The notes beneath the pieces were generated by a model. The model did not search any database. It was not told the origin of the DNA and worked only from the letters and a program-made list of their open reading frames with translations. Both the position numbers and the translations under genes were made by a program. From Pseudoalteromonas nigrifaciens (GTDB lineage: Bacteria; Pseudomonadota; Gammaproteobacteria; Enterobacterales; Alteromonadaceae), in contig NZ_CP011036.1 of the NCBI RefSeq assembly GCF_002221505.1, positions 3,286,001 through 3,350,000 on the forward strand: a DNA stretch of 64,000 nucleotides, written 5' to 3'. Positions within the stretch are counted from its first letter, which is position 1, and each line of letters begins with the position of its first letter. Positions 35,041-44,405 of the stretch are shown here, piece after piece.

Positions 35041-35913
35041 TTATTTTTGTTCAAGGTTTATTAATGTTTGGTTTTTTTCTTTCCATAACCGATTAAGCTC
35101 ACTTTGAAAGCGCACTCTAAAGTCGGGATCGTTAGTGTAGTCACCAATTAGCTCGTCACTGACCGGTCTTACTTCAACATGTACGTTTATATTTTTTACT
35201 TTACCGCTGGCAAAATCCATAAAGGTCGGAATGCCCTCAGGATAATGAATAGTCACATTAACTACTTTAGTAATTTGCTCTCCCATAGCTTGCATTACAA
35301 AGGCAACGCCTCCTGCTTTGGGTTTTAACAAATGTGGAAAAGGGCTGTTTTGGCGAGCGTGCTTTTGCTTCGTATAGCGCGTACCTTCTACAAAATTAAC
35401 CACACTTACTGGCATTTCTTTAAATTTTTCGCAGGCCTTACGCGTGGTTTCTAAATCTTTACCGCGTAATTTAGGGTTCTTTTTAAGCTGACTTTTACTC
35501 GTACGAGTCATGAACGGAAAATCAAGCGCCCACCAGCACAAACCTAATATAGGCACGTAAATAAGCTCTTTTTTCAAAAAGAAATTTAAAAAGGGTATTT
35601 TGCGATTTAATACGCGTTGCAATACTAAAATATCAACCCAGCTTTGATGATTAGCTATAACTAAATACCAATCTTTTAGCTTTATATCTTCAAGCCCAGT
35701 AACGTTAATTTTAGTTGGCGTAAATAATTTTTGATTTAAGCTGTTAAAGGTAACCCAAATAGTGGCAAATTGTTTGGCGGCCCAACTCATTAACTTTTGT
35801 AGCGGCTTAATTGGTATAAGCTTAATAACACCACAAATAAAAATTGGCACAAACCAAATAAGAGTATTTATAAAGTACAACAAAATACTAAATACACTGC
35901 GGATAACTGACAT
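35041..35913 (-). CDS. Lysophospholipid acyltransferase family protein (YihG-like)
   Basis: This 290-residue membrane protein has an N-terminal hydrophobic anchor (residues 5-33). The PlsC-type motifs are ANHQSWVD (HX4D: His89, Asp94), FPFMTR, and VNFVEGTRYT. It transfers acyl chains to lysophosphatidate-like acceptors. The family member YihG sets acyl composition of phospholipids in E. coli, and this protein's length and motif spacing match. It is a lone gene, with speA just upstream on the same strand. Confidence 0.85.
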   Translation of the reverse strand: MSVIRSVFSILLYFINTLIWFVPIFICGVIKLIPIKPLQKLMSWAAKQFATIWVTFNSLNQKLFTPTKINVTGLEDIKLKDWYLVIANHQSWVDILVLQRVLNRKIPFLNFFLKKELIYVPILGLCWWALDFPFMTRTSKSQLKKNPKLRGKDLETTRKACEKFKEMPVSVVNFVEGTRYTKQKHARQNSPFPHLLKPKAGGVAFVMQAMGEQITKVVNVTIHYPEGIPTFMDFASGKVKNINVHVEVRPVSDELIGDYTNDPDFRVRFQSELNRLWKEKNQTLINLEQK

Positions 35914-35986
35914 TGTTTCTATTCCTTTAAATAGCGCGCAGCAGCTAATTACTGCGCTTTTTATACTTAATTAATAATGGCTGAGG

Positions 35987-37867
35987 TTAGTCCTCAAAAT
36001 AGGTATAGCCTTCTAGTCCCGCATTAAGCTCTGCTAAATAGCCTGCTTTACATGGCTCAGACACATCGAGCTTATTAATTTGCTCTGCAAAGTTGTCTGC
36101 TAAAATGGCGCTATCATAGTCAACACACTTTAATACATCCTTAACGCTGTCACCTTTAATGGCGTTAGTAAGTACATAACCATCATCGTTTAACTCCACA
36201 TGCACTGAGTCGGTGTCGCCAAATAGGTTGTGTAAGTCACCTAAAATTTCTTGATAAGCGCCAACCATAAACATTGCAATATGATACTGCTGCCCTTGTG
36301 TATATTCAGGTATAGGTAAGCTTGTTTCTATACCTGCACCTTCTACATATTCGCGAATTTGCCCATCAGAATCACACGTTATATCTTGAATAATAGCGCG
36401 CTGGGTAAGCGGTTGAGTGAGGTTTTCAATAGGCATTACTGGGAACAATTGGCCAATTCCCCATATATCTGGCAACGATTGAAATAGTGAAAAATTAACA
36501 AATAATTTATCAGCTAATTTTTCGTTTAAATCATCGAGTACTTCGCGATGCGCACGCACATTATTGCTCAAAGATGAGCGCACCCGATGTAAAATAGTAA
36601 AGTAAAGTTGCTCTATTTTCGCCCACTCTAGCATGCTCACTAAACCGTGTACGTACTGATCGTGTGCTTCGCTAAATAAGTGCATTGCGTCGTGATAAAT
36701 TTCCAGCGCCATACGCGGGCTTAAACGCTGTAAACATTGCCACATTTCATCTAATACCAGTGTACTGTTTTGCGCAGGCGCCTCTGGGTTTAAGTGATTA
36801 GGCGCTTTTTCAACGTCAATTACATCGGTAATTAATACCGCGTGGTGCGCGGTTAACGCACGCCCTGATTCAGTAATAATGGCCGGATGAGTTAATTGAT
36901 GTTGGTCACACACCTCAGAAAACGCATTTACTACGTTACGGGCATATTCTGCAACGGTATAGTTCATTGAACACGCACTACGTGAACCCGAACCTTCGTA
37001 ATCAACCCCTAACCCACCGCCTACATCAACGGTATTAAGTGGTACACCTAACTGAGTAAGTTCAGCAAAATGGCGTGCACATTCACGCAAAGCGCGGTGA
37101 ATATCGCGAATATTGGCTATTTGAGAGCCAATATGAAAATGCACCATTTGCATTAAGTGCAATTTATTATGTTTTTTTAACACTTCAACAGCGCTAAGCA
37201 CTTGCCCTGCCGTTAAACCAAATTTACCTTTTTCGCCACCGGTGTTTTGCCATTTACCTTTGCCCACTGAGTTTAGGCGAATACGAATACCAATAGCCGG
37301 TTCAATGCCTAAATTATCAATTTCTTCCAGTAAGGTGGTTAACTCCGAGAGCTTCTCTACCACTATTTTAACTTTGTGACCCATAGCCTGACCAATACAG
37401 GCTAAGCGTAAAAACTCACTGTCTTTATAGCCATTACACACAATAGTAATGGGCTCTTTTGCCACCCCTAAAATAGCCATTAGCTCTGGTTTAGAGCCAG
37501 CTTCAAGGCCAACCAGCCCGCTAGGGTGAGCTAAAAGTTTACTCACTACAGAGCGCTGCTGATTTACTTTGATTGGATAAACGCAGGTATATTCGCCTTG
37601 ATACTCACGATTTGCTCGTGCTTGAGTAAAGGCATTGGTAAGCGTATCTACCCGGTTTTGTAATATATCGGTAAAGCGCACCAATACTGGTAAGGTTAAA
37701 CCCTGTTGTTTAAATTGTTCGGTTAATTGCGTTAAAGAAATTGCGGCCTTTGCTTGGTCGCCATCTGGGTAGGCCACCAACTCGCCTTGTGCGTTAATAT
37801 CAAAATAGCCTTCACTCCAATGTGCAACATTATAAGTGGCACGTGCTGTTTCTAAACCCCAAGTCAT
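35987..37867 (-). CDS. speA: Biosynthetic arginine decarboxylase
   Basis: SpeA converts arginine to agmatine, the first step of the agmatine route to putrescine. The 626-residue protein is a fold-III PLP enzyme. The PLP-binding lysine is Lys100 in CVYPIKVNQQ. The substrate and PLP phosphate motifs include HFHIGSQI and VDVGGGLGVDYEGSGS, and ESGRALTAHHAVLI follows. C-terminal parts (HNLFGDTDSVHVELNDDGY) fit SpeA, not DAP decarboxylase. It is divergent from speE with a 200-base gap. Agmatinase (speB), needed to link the two, is not in the window. Confidence 0.96.
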   Translation of the reverse strand: MTWGLETARATYNVAHWSEGYFDINAQGELVAYPDGDQAKAAISLTQLTEQFKQQGLTLPVLVRFTDILQNRVDTLTNAFTQARANREYQGEYTCVYPIKVNQQRSVVSKLLAHPSGLVGLEAGSKPELMAILGVAKEPITIVCNGYKDSEFLRLACIGQAMGHKVKIVVEKLSELTTLLEEIDNLGIEPAIGIRIRLNSVGKGKWQNTGGEKGKFGLTAGQVLSAVEVLKKHNKLHLMQMVHFHIGSQIANIRDIHRALRECARHFAELTQLGVPLNTVDVGGGLGVDYEGSGSRSACSMNYTVAEYARNVVNAFSEVCDQHQLTHPAIITESGRALTAHHAVLITDVIDVEKAPNHLNPEAPAQNSTLVLDEMWQCLQRLSPRMALEIYHDAMHLFSEAHDQYVHGLVSMLEWAKIEQLYFTILHRVRSSLSNNVRAHREVLDDLNEKLADKLFVNFSLFQSLPDIWGIGQLFPVMPIENLTQPLTQRAIIQDITCDSDGQIREYVEGAGIETSLPIPEYTQGQQYHIAMFMVGAYQEILGDLHNLFGDTDSVHVELNDDGYVLTNAIKGDSVKDVLKCVDYDSAILADNFAEQINKLDVSEPCKAGYLAELNAGLEGYTYFED

Positions 37868-37994
37868 GGCAACTCTTCTTTAATCAATTAAATACAATGA
37901 CGCATTTTAATACGTCGCTATCCTCTAGGCTAACAAAAATTGAACTTTCCCTCATTCCTAACTAACTTTATTGGTTAAATCAGTTAAAATGTCA

Positions 37995-38023
37995 TTGAGC
38001 AAAACGTCAAGCACTGGCAAAAT
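37995..38023 (+). promoter_or_regulatory. Candidate sigma70 promoter of speE
   Basis: TTGAGC (37995-38000) and CAAAAT (38018-38023) are exactly 17 bases apart, 45 bases upstream of the speE start. The -10 overlaps GGCAA-AA-TTGCC (38016-38027), a short palindrome that might bind a regulator. Confidence 0.45.
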
Positions 38024-38067
38024 TGCCCCCTTTTTCATCCTCAACTTAAAAAAGTGTAATAGTAACT

Positions 38068-38931
38068 ATGGCAAATTTAGATCAAAGTAAGTGGTTTACT
38101 GAAATTAGCGACCGCGATGGCAGCGCATTTTCATTACGTATTAACAAAAAGTTAGATGAAAAACAGTCTCCTTTTCAAAAAGTAGACATGTTCGAAACCA
38201 CCGACTTTGGTAATTTAATGATCATCGACGGTTGCACTATGGTAAGTAGCCGCGAAAACTTTTTTTATCATGAGATGATCAGCCACCCTGCACTTTTAGC
38301 GCACCCAGCACCTAAAAATGTAGTTATTATTGGCGGCGGCGACTGCGGTACCTTACGCGAAGTGTTAAAGCACCCTGGTGTAGAGAGCGTTACGCAAATA
38401 GATATAGACGAAGTAGTAACGCAAATGTCGTTAAAATACTTCCCAGAGCTGTGTGAATCTAACAACGATCCTCGTGCAACAGTTATGTTTGACGACGGCA
38501 TTAAATACATGCGCGAAGCCGCAAGCGAATCAATCGATGTTGTTATTGTTGATGGCACCGACCCAGTAGGCCCAGGTGAAGGTTTATTTAATCATGCATT
38601 TTACACTAGCTGCTTAAACGCCCTTCGCCCAGGTGGCATTTTAGTACAACAAAGCGAATCACCGCTTATGCATATGCCGTTATTAGTTGAAATGCGCGAA
38701 GCTATGCTAACGGTAGGTTTTAACGACTTACAAACACTGCCATTCCCGCAACCTATATACCCAAGTGGTTTATGGTCAGTAACTTTAGCGCGTAAATCTG
38801 CAGCCTTTAATGGCTTTAGAGAAGATGCAGCAGCCGATATTGCAAAGAACAGCGAATACTACAACAACGGCATTCATCACGGTGCATTAGCTACGCCAAA
38901 CTTTATGCAACGCGCTTTTGATAAAAAATAA
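38068..38931 (+). CDS. speE: Spermidine synthase
   Basis: SpeE joins the aminopropyl group of decarboxylated S-adenosylmethionine to putrescine. The 287-residue protein has the Rossmann-like motifs GGGDCGTLREVLKH and TQIDIDEVV. The catalytic loop is VIVDGTDPVGPGEGLF, where GTDPVGP is typical of bacterial spermidine synthases. It ends with PIYPSGLWSVTLARK. It faces away from speA, so the two polyamine genes may share regulation. A strong terminator follows. Confidence 0.96.
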   Translation: MANLDQSKWFTEISDRDGSAFSLRINKKLDEKQSPFQKVDMFETTDFGNLMIIDGCTMVSSRENFFYHEMISHPALLAHPAPKNVVIIGGGDCGTLREVLKHPGVESVTQIDIDEVVTQMSLKYFPELCESNNDPRATVMFDDGIKYMREAASESIDVVIVDGTDPVGPGEGLFNHAFYTSCLNALRPGGILVQQSESPLMHMPLLVEMREAMLTVGFNDLQTLPFPQPIYPSGLWSVTLARKSAAFNGFREDAAADIAKNSEYYNNGIHHGALATPNFMQRAFDKK

Positions 38932-38957
38932 TCTCGCAATCTAAGCAATACTAAATT

Positions 38958-38982
38958 AAGGGCTCAACAGAGCCCTTTTTTA
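38958..38982 (+). terminator. Terminator of speE
   Basis: AAGGGCTC-AACA-GAGCCCTT followed by TTTT: an 8-bp stem with a 4-base loop and T-run, 26 bases after the stop codon. Confidence 0.92.
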
Positions 38983-39026
38983 TTGCTTAGCGTACAAGCA
39001 ACCTCACTGCTCACTTTTTATCACCC

Positions 39027-39040
39027 TGAATACGTATGCA
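39027..39040. promoter_or_regulatory. LacI-type palindromic operator upstream of the GH97 gene
   Basis: TGAATACGTATGCA is identical to the site at 28327-28340. It lies 71 bases upstream of the GH97 start codon. A related half-site (CGTATTCA) follows at 39047-39054, possibly extending the binding region. It suggests common control of this gene and the receptor-pullulanase operon by a maltose-type repressor. Confidence 0.65.
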
Positions 39041-39110
39041 ACCTGTCGTATTCACCACCCTCTCGCTTTATGCTTGATAGCCAAACACGTCGCTAACCCA
39101 AGGAACTATT

Positions 39111-41153
39111 ATGCGCACATTGGCACTGCTACTCATGGCTTTTTCAAGTATCACGGTTGCTCAAACAGCTACCGTACAATCGCCTGACGGTAATATAAAA
39201 ATAATCATCTCAGACGAGCAGAGTACACCTAGTTATTCTATTAGTTTTAAAAATAAAACAGTCATTAATAATTCTGCTCTCGGGTTTGAATTTAAACAAC
39301 ATGCACCGTTTAGTAACAGCTTTAAAATAACCAAAGTTCAACAACAAAGTACCAACACTCAGTGGCAACAACCTTGGGGCGAGCGACAAACGGTTGTAGA
39401 TCAGCATAACGAGGTAACTGTAACCTTTGCTAAGCCACAACCTCAAGGCGGTACTTATAGCGTGCGCTTTAAAGCGTTTGATAGTGGCGTGGGTTTTAGA
39501 TACGAAGTACCAAAACAAGCAGGCCTTAACAATATTGAAATAACCAAAGAGCTTACCGAGTTTGCTGTTAATAACAGCCACACAGCTACAGCTTGGTGGA
39601 TCCCTGCCCGCGGCTGGAATCGCTACGAATATGTATATAATACCACCCCATTAAACGATGCCGCATTGGTACATACGCCATTTACCTTTAAAAACCAAGA
39701 TGGTGTGCATATTAGTATTCATGAAGCCGCCCTTGTTGATTACGCCGCCATGGTACTTAATCAACGCCGCCCTGGGGTTTTTCAAGCCGATTTAACGCCA
39801 TGGTCGAGCGGTGTTGCCGTTAAAAAACAGGGCGCGTTTAATACCCCATGGCGCACTATTCAAATTGGCGAAAAAGCCGTTGATTTAGTTAACTCAGATA
39901 TCATTTTAAATCTAAATGAGCCAAATAAACTCGGTGACGTGTCGTGGGTAAAACCTGGTAAATACATAGGTATTTGGTGGGGTATGCATATAAATACACA
40001 CACTTGGGGCAGCGGCGACAAACACGGCGCTACTACAAAAAATACCAAATACTACATGGACTTTGCCGCCAAATATGGTTTTGATGGCGTATTAGTTGAA
40101 GGCTGGAACACAGGCTGGGATGGCGACTGGTTTTTTAATGGTGATGTGTTTAGCTTTACTCAGCCCTACGATGATTTTGATATAGCAGCGCTAACAAAAT
40201 ATTCTAAGCAAACAGGCGTGCAACTCATTGGCCATCACGAAACATCCGGCAACGTCAGTAACTATCGCAAGCAAATGGCAGATGCCTTTGCATTGTATGA
40301 AAAATCTAACGTTAGCCAAGTTAAAACCGGTTACGTAGCCGATGGCGGAAACATTAAGCGCATTGACAAAAACGGTATAGCTCGCCATGAGTGGCACGAC
40401 GGCCAATTTATGGTTAACGAGTACTTACATAACGTTAAGCTAGCTGCTAAACATAAAATAAGTATTAACACCCACGAGCCGATTAAAGATACCGGACTGC
40501 GCCGTACTTATCCAAACTGGATCACTCGAGAAGGCGCACGCGGACAAGAGTTTAACGCATGGGGTACTCCTCCTAATCCACCCGAGCACATTGCTATGCT
40601 GGCATTTACCCGCATGCTTGCTGGGCCTATGGATTTTACTCCTGGTATTTTCGATTTAAGTTTTAACGGTTTAGGCGCTAATACTAATCGCCCGCAAACT
40701 ACGCTGGCTAAACAACTAGCATTGTATGTTGTATTGTATAGTCCGATTCAAATGGCGGCCGACCTACCTAAAAATTATTTAGCTAAACCCGATGCATTTC
40801 AATTTATTCAAGACGTACCGACCGACTGGCAACAAAGCATTGCCCTTGATGGTGCAGTAGGTGACTTTATTGTATTTGCGCGAAAAGAGCGAAAGCGCGA
40901 CAAATATACCGGCAACGACTGGTATTTAGGCGCAGTGACTGACGAGCAAGCGCGTACTATTGAGATTAGTTTAGACTTTTTAGATAACGGCAAACAGTTT
41001 GAGGCACATATTTATAAAGATGGTAAGAATGCCGAGTGGGAAAATAATCCGTACGATTTAACTATTGAAAAACGCCTTGTTACTGCAAGCGATAAATTAA
41101 CGCTTAAGCTGGCCACCAGTGGCGGTACGGCTATTCGTTTTAAAGCACTTTAA
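39111..41153 (+). CDS. GH97 family alpha-glucosidase (SusB-like), secreted
   Basis: This 680-residue enzyme has a signal peptide (cut after TVAQ) and the GH97 layout: an N-terminal beta-sandwich, a central barrel and a small C-terminal domain. The barrel contains FDGVLVEGWNTGWDGDW, INTHEPIKDTGLRRTYPN, REGARGQEFNAW and DFTPGIFDL. Glu377, Glu456 and Glu480 appear to match Glu439, Glu508 and Glu532 of Bacteroides SusB as I recall them; the last two keep the same 24-residue spacing. That marks the inverting, calcium-dependent type releasing glucose from alpha-glucans. It probably works in the periplasm on oligosaccharides brought in by the TonB receptor. Confidence 0.92.
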   Translation: MRTLALLLMAFSSITVAQTATVQSPDGNIKIIISDEQSTPSYSISFKNKTVINNSALGFEFKQHAPFSNSFKITKVQQQSTNTQWQQPWGERQTVVDQHNEVTVTFAKPQPQGGTYSVRFKAFDSGVGFRYEVPKQAGLNNIEITKELTEFAVNNSHTATAWWIPARGWNRYEYVYNTTPLNDAALVHTPFTFKNQDGVHISIHEAALVDYAAMVLNQRRPGVFQADLTPWSSGVAVKKQGAFNTPWRTIQIGEKAVDLVNSDIILNLNEPNKLGDVSWVKPGKYIGIWWGMHINTHTWGSGDKHGATTKNTKYYMDFAAKYGFDGVLVEGWNTGWDGDWFFNGDVFSFTQPYDDFDIAALTKYSKQTGVQLIGHHETSGNVSNYRKQMADAFALYEKSNVSQVKTGYVADGGNIKRIDKNGIARHEWHDGQFMVNEYLHNVKLAAKHKISINTHEPIKDTGLRRTYPNWITREGARGQEFNAWGTPPNPPEHIAMLAFTRMLAGPMDFTPGIFDLSFNGLGANTNRPQTTLAKQLALYVVLYSPIQMAADLPKNYLAKPDAFQFIQDVPTDWQQSIALDGAVGDFIVFARKERKRDKYTGNDWYLGAVTDEQARTIEISLDFLDNGKQFEAHIYKDGKNAEWENNPYDLTIEKRLVTASDKLTLKLATSGGTAIRFKAL

Positions 41154-41198
41154 TCGCTTACTGCGTGTTTATAATTTTGGCCAGCACAACTTAATAGC

Positions 41199-41221
41199 AA
41201 CCCGCTGCAGTAAAGTGGGTT
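41199..41221. terminator. Possible terminator between GH97 and envZ
   Basis: AACCCGCT and AGTGGGTT form an 8-bp stem with one G-T pair and a 7-base loop, between the convergent GH97 and envZ genes. The following sequence (GGTATTATACTTT) is only partly T-rich, so confidence is modest. Confidence 0.4.
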
Positions 41222-41225
41222 GGTA

Positions 41226-42527
41226 TTATACTTTAATTGGTAAGTAAATTTGTGCACTTAACCCGCCCTCAGGCCGGTTAGATAATTTAACTTTACCGTT
41301 ATGTATATCTATAATGCGTTTAATAATAGCCAGCCCTAAACCGCTGCCCTCGCTACCACGTGCTGTATCGCCTTGCTTAAACGGCTCAAATACCGACTCC
41401 AGTTCGCCCTCTGGTATACCCGGGCCACTATCGTTTACCGCAATAACAACATACTTTTTATTGCTATTAAAATAGCAGAGCACTTCAATATCACCTTCTG
41501 AGTAACGCAGCGCATTTTCAATCATATTGGTTATTACACGCTTAATTGCCACTGCACTAATAGGTATATTGCCAATACTAGGATTACCTTTAAAGGTAAT
41601 TACTCGCTGGTGTTTAAGCTCAGTGTGCACTACCTCTGCCACTAACGCGTTAATGTCCTCACAGCTTAGCTCTTCACGTTTGTGATGGCGTAAATATTCA
41701 ATGAACTGGTCGATAATGCCGTTCATGTCTTCAATATCGTAAATAATGCCTTCACGCAAATAGTCATCTTCATCTGCCATCATTTCGGTGGCTAAACGAA
41801 TGCGGGTTAGTGGAGTGCGTAAATCATGAGACACCCCTGCCATTAACAGCCGACGATCATTTTCAAGCGCAGCAATACCCCGCGACATTTGATTAAATGC
41901 CCGTGTTACAGCAATAACTTCACTCGATCCTTGTTCGGCTAACTTAGTACTAAAATCGCCTTTACCTACCTTAACCGCCGCTTGTTGCAATGCTTTTAGC
42001 GGCCTATTTAAGTGCCTAGCAAATAACCAGCCACCTAATACACTTAAAAAACCAATACTTGATAAGTAAAAGGTTAAAAACTCGAGGTTATTTTCTTTAA
42101 ACCCACTAAGCGGCACTTTTACCCAATAACCTAATGCTTGCGGGGCTTCTACCCAGTATATGAGTGGATCGGTTTGGCTAATACGCACCCGCGCAGAACC
42201 ATTTAGCTGCTCAGACATACTACGCGATAATACCGAATATTCGCGACTTTGCCCCAAACCACTGCGCATTGCTTCATGCTGAGTCATGACTTCAATACCG
42301 GTAATTTCAAAAAACTTATCCGATACTTCATTAGTTACTTCAACACCATCTTCCCAGTCAATAAATACGGTTTTAATTTGCTTAGCCAGCATTAAATTAA
42401 CTTGCTCAATGGTAGGTTTTACTACGTATAAGCTCACCGTTACGTAAGATACTATTTGATTTATTAACAGCAAAGCCGCCACTAAAAAAACGGTTTGCCC
42501 AAATGCACTACGCGGAAATAGTCCCAT
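41226..42527 (-). CDS. envZ: Osmolarity sensor histidine kinase EnvZ
   Basis: EnvZ phosphorylates and dephosphorylates OmpR. The 433-residue protein has two membrane helices (about residues 12-35 and 151-170) flanking a periplasmic domain, then a HAMP linker. The dimerisation domain carries the H-box [18 protein letters not shown] with phospho-His234. The ATPase domain has the N-box ([11 protein letters not shown]), [10 protein letters not shown] and [15 protein letters not shown]. The HDLRTP motif is typical of EnvZ. It starts 5 bases after the ompR stop, so the pair is co-transcribed. Confidence 0.95.
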   Translation of the reverse strand: MGLFPRSAFGQTVFLVAALLLINQIVSYVTVSLYVVKPTIEQVNLMLAKQIKTVFIDWEDGVEVTNEVSDKFFEITGIEVMTQHEAMRSGLGQSREYSVLSRSMSEQLNGSARVRISQTDPLIYWVEAPQALGYWVKVPLSGFKENNLEFLTFYLSSIGFLSVLGGWLFARHLNRPLKALQQAAVKVGKGDFSTKLAEQGSSEVIAVTRAFNQMSRGIAALENDRRLLMAGVSHDLRTPLTRIRLATEMMADEDDYLREGIIYDIEDMNGIIDQFIEYLRHHKREELSCEDINALVAEVVHTELKHQRVITFKGNPSIGNIPISAVAIKRVITNMIENALRYSEGDIEVLCYFNSNKKYVVIAVNDSGPGIPEGELESVFEPFKQGDTARGSEGSGLGLAIIKRIIDIHNGKVKLSNRPEGGLSAQIYLPIKV

Positions 42528-42532
42528 ATAAA

Positions 42533-43252
42533 TTACTTTTCACCATCGGGAACAAATACATATCCTAAGCCCCAAACAGTTTGAATATAACGTGGGCTGG
42601 CGGCATCTAACTCAATCATGCGGCGAAGTCGCGACACTTGCACATCAATACTGCGCTCCAGTGCGCTGTAATCTCGCCCGCGCGCTAGGTTCATCAATTT
42701 ATCACGGCTCAGCGGCTCACGTGGATGCAAGACCAGCGCTTTAAGCACTGCAAATTCGCCACTGGTTAAGGAAATTGTTTTTTCGCCTTCGCTCATTTCG
42801 CGAGTGGCTAAATTAAGCGAAAATCGCCCAAATTCAATCAAATTTTCTTCTGCAGCAGGTGCGCCCGGCACTTCTTTGGCACGGCGTCGTAAAATAGCTT
42901 TTATTCGCGCTAACAGCTCTCGTGGATTAAATGGTTTTGGAATGTAGTCGTCTGCTCCCAATTCAAGGCCAATAATACGGTCAACCTCATCACCTTTAGC
43001 GGTAAGCATAACAATTGGAATGTCGTTTTCTTTTTGGCGTAAACGACGACAAATAGACAAACCATCTTCACCCGGCAGCATTAAATCGAGCACCATTAAA
43101 TGAAAGTTTTCACGTTCGATAAGCCGATCCATTTGCTCTGAATTACCCGCTGTTCTTACAATAAAGCCTTGCTCTACTAAATAGCGCTCCAGTAAGCTGC
43201 GTAAACGCATGTCATCATCTACAACCAATACTTTTGTCGTTTCGTGTCCCAT
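42533..43252 (-). CDS. ompR: Osmolarity response regulator OmpR
   Basis: OmpR (239 residues) is the transcription factor partner of EnvZ. The receiver domain has the acidic pair (Asp12, Asp13), phospho-acceptor Asp56 (MVLDLMLPG) and the conserved Lys in VMLTAKGDE. The C-terminal winged helix has [49 protein letters not shown], almost the same as E. coli OmpR. It is the first gene of the operon and faces away from greB. In other species OmpR controls porins, osmotic and motility genes. Confidence 0.96.
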   Translation of the reverse strand: MGHETTKVLVVDDDMRLRSLLERYLVEQGFIVRTAGNSEQMDRLIERENFHLMVLDLMLPGEDGLSICRRLRQKENDIPIVMLTAKGDEVDRIIGLELGADDYIPKPFNPRELLARIKAILRRRAKEVPGAPAAEENLIEFGRFSLNLATREMSEGEKTISLTSGEFAVLKALVLHPREPLSRDKLMNLARGRDYSALERSIDVQVSRLRRMIELDAASPRYIQTVWGLGYVFVPDGEK

Positions 43253-43445
43253 TGTGTTTCTTATTTTTATAATCTATTACCCATTAATATAAATGAAAAA
43301 ACCTGTAAGCAACAATTTATTAGCCGCTTAGATTGTTACTGAACATTTCAAACTCATTTGTGCGCGTGTTTTATTAATAATACACTCGACAAGTTTGGGT
43401 TATTTTAATACCTTGCTCTGTATGAGTATTAAAAAAGAACATGGC

Positions 43446-43925
43446 GTGAAAACAAACTTAATTACCCGCGAAGGCTACTTACAATTACAACAAGAACATA
43501 CCCATTTATGGAATGTAAAACGCCCTGAAATCACCAAAATAGTAAGCTGGGCGGCCAGCCTAGGAGATAGATCTGAAAATGCAGATTATCAATATAATAA
43601 ACGGCTTCTACGGCAAATAGACCGCCGTGTGCGCTACTTACGTAAGCGCATACCCGACTTAAAAATTATTGATTATTCGCCTGTGCAAGATGGCAAAGTG
43701 TTTTTTGGTGCTTGGGTTGAAATTGAAAATGAGCAAGGCGAGACTAAAAAGTTTAAAATTGTCGGTCCCGATGAAATTTACGAGCGTAAAGACTATATTT
43801 CGATTGATTCACCAATGGCGCGAGCGTTGTTAAAAAAACAAGTAGATGACGAGTTTGACGTTATCACCCCTCAAGGCAAAAAACAGTGGTACGTAAATAG
43901 CATTAGCTATCAAAAAAATAGTTAA
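43446..43925 (+). CDS. greB: Transcript cleavage factor GreB
   Basis: GreB enters the secondary channel of stalled RNA polymerase and stimulates cleavage of backtracked RNA. The GTG at 43446 (VKTNLITREGYLQL) is chosen because it gives 159 residues and aligns with the E. coli start. An upstream frame from 43395 or 43422 adds residues with no homology. The coiled-coil tip has WAASLGDRSENADYQYNK with the catalytic acidic residues, and the FKBP-like domain has VFFGAWVEIEN and DEIYERKDYISIDSPMARALLKK. GreB-ompR-envZ linkage is common in gammaproteobacteria. Confidence 0.94.
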   Translation: MKTNLITREGYLQLQQEHTHLWNVKRPEITKIVSWAASLGDRSENADYQYNKRLLRQIDRRVRYLRKRIPDLKIIDYSPVQDGKVFFGAWVEIENEQGETKKFKIVGPDEIYERKDYISIDSPMARALLKKQVDDEFDVITPQGKKQWYVNSISYQKNS

Positions 43926-43957
43926 GCTGCTTTGATTCAGATCATATTAACTTTTTA

Positions 43958-44008
43958 TTGTGTAACTTAATGCAATGAGCTATAACTGATTTAACTCAAG
44001 TTACACAA
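43958..44008 (+). repeat. Perfect 11-bp inverted repeat after greB
   Basis: TTGTGTAACTT (43958-43968) and AAGTTACACAA (43998-44008) are exact reverse complements separated by 29 bases. They lie between greB and the small secreted protein gene at 44044. On the plus strand the right arm is followed by TTTTAATTTG, so a long-loop terminator is possible. A two-site operator is the other option. Confidence 0.5.
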
Positions 44009-44043
44009 TTTTAATTTGAGACTCGTTAATTAAGGTCGTATTT

Positions 44044-44355
44044 ATGTCAAACATAGTATCGCGCATATTAAGTAATGCCGTATTGTTTGCACTCTTCATG
44101 AGTGTAAGTTTGACTTTGCATGCTAGCCCTAAAAACACCCAACTAGACTCAAGTATAGTTACTCCCCACTTTATTGCTTGTGACACTCCTGATCAAACAA
44201 ATCCCGACATAGACTTTGATTCTCATGCCTATGTTATTAGCCTTAGGGTACTGCAACCACTCCCTAAAGCACCCTACTCTTATTACCAGAGTACTATTTT
44301 AGACAAACCTTTTAGCTGCGCGCATCAGCGAGGCCCACCTAGCTATTTAATTTAA
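44044..44355 (+). CDS. Small secreted protein of unknown function
   Basis: I do not recognise this 103-residue protein. It has a signal peptide (MSNIVSRILSNAVLFALFMSVSLTLHA, cut before SPKNT) and a mature part of about 76 residues with two cysteines (in HFIACDTPD and PFSCAHQ), which could form a disulfide. It ends GPPSYLI. No good ribosome binding site is visible except AAGG 12 bases before the ATG. It lies 50 bases upstream of the CBS-domain gene and may be co-transcribed with it. Confidence 0.55.
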   Translation: MSNIVSRILSNAVLFALFMSVSLTLHASPKNTQLDSSIVTPHFIACDTPDQTNPDIDFDSHAYVISLRVLQPLPKAPYSYYQSTILDKPFSCAHQRGPPSYLI

Positions 44356-44405
44356 TAACTTACTTTTCAAACTATTAAATTTTATAACTAAATAAGGTGA
44401 CTAAT

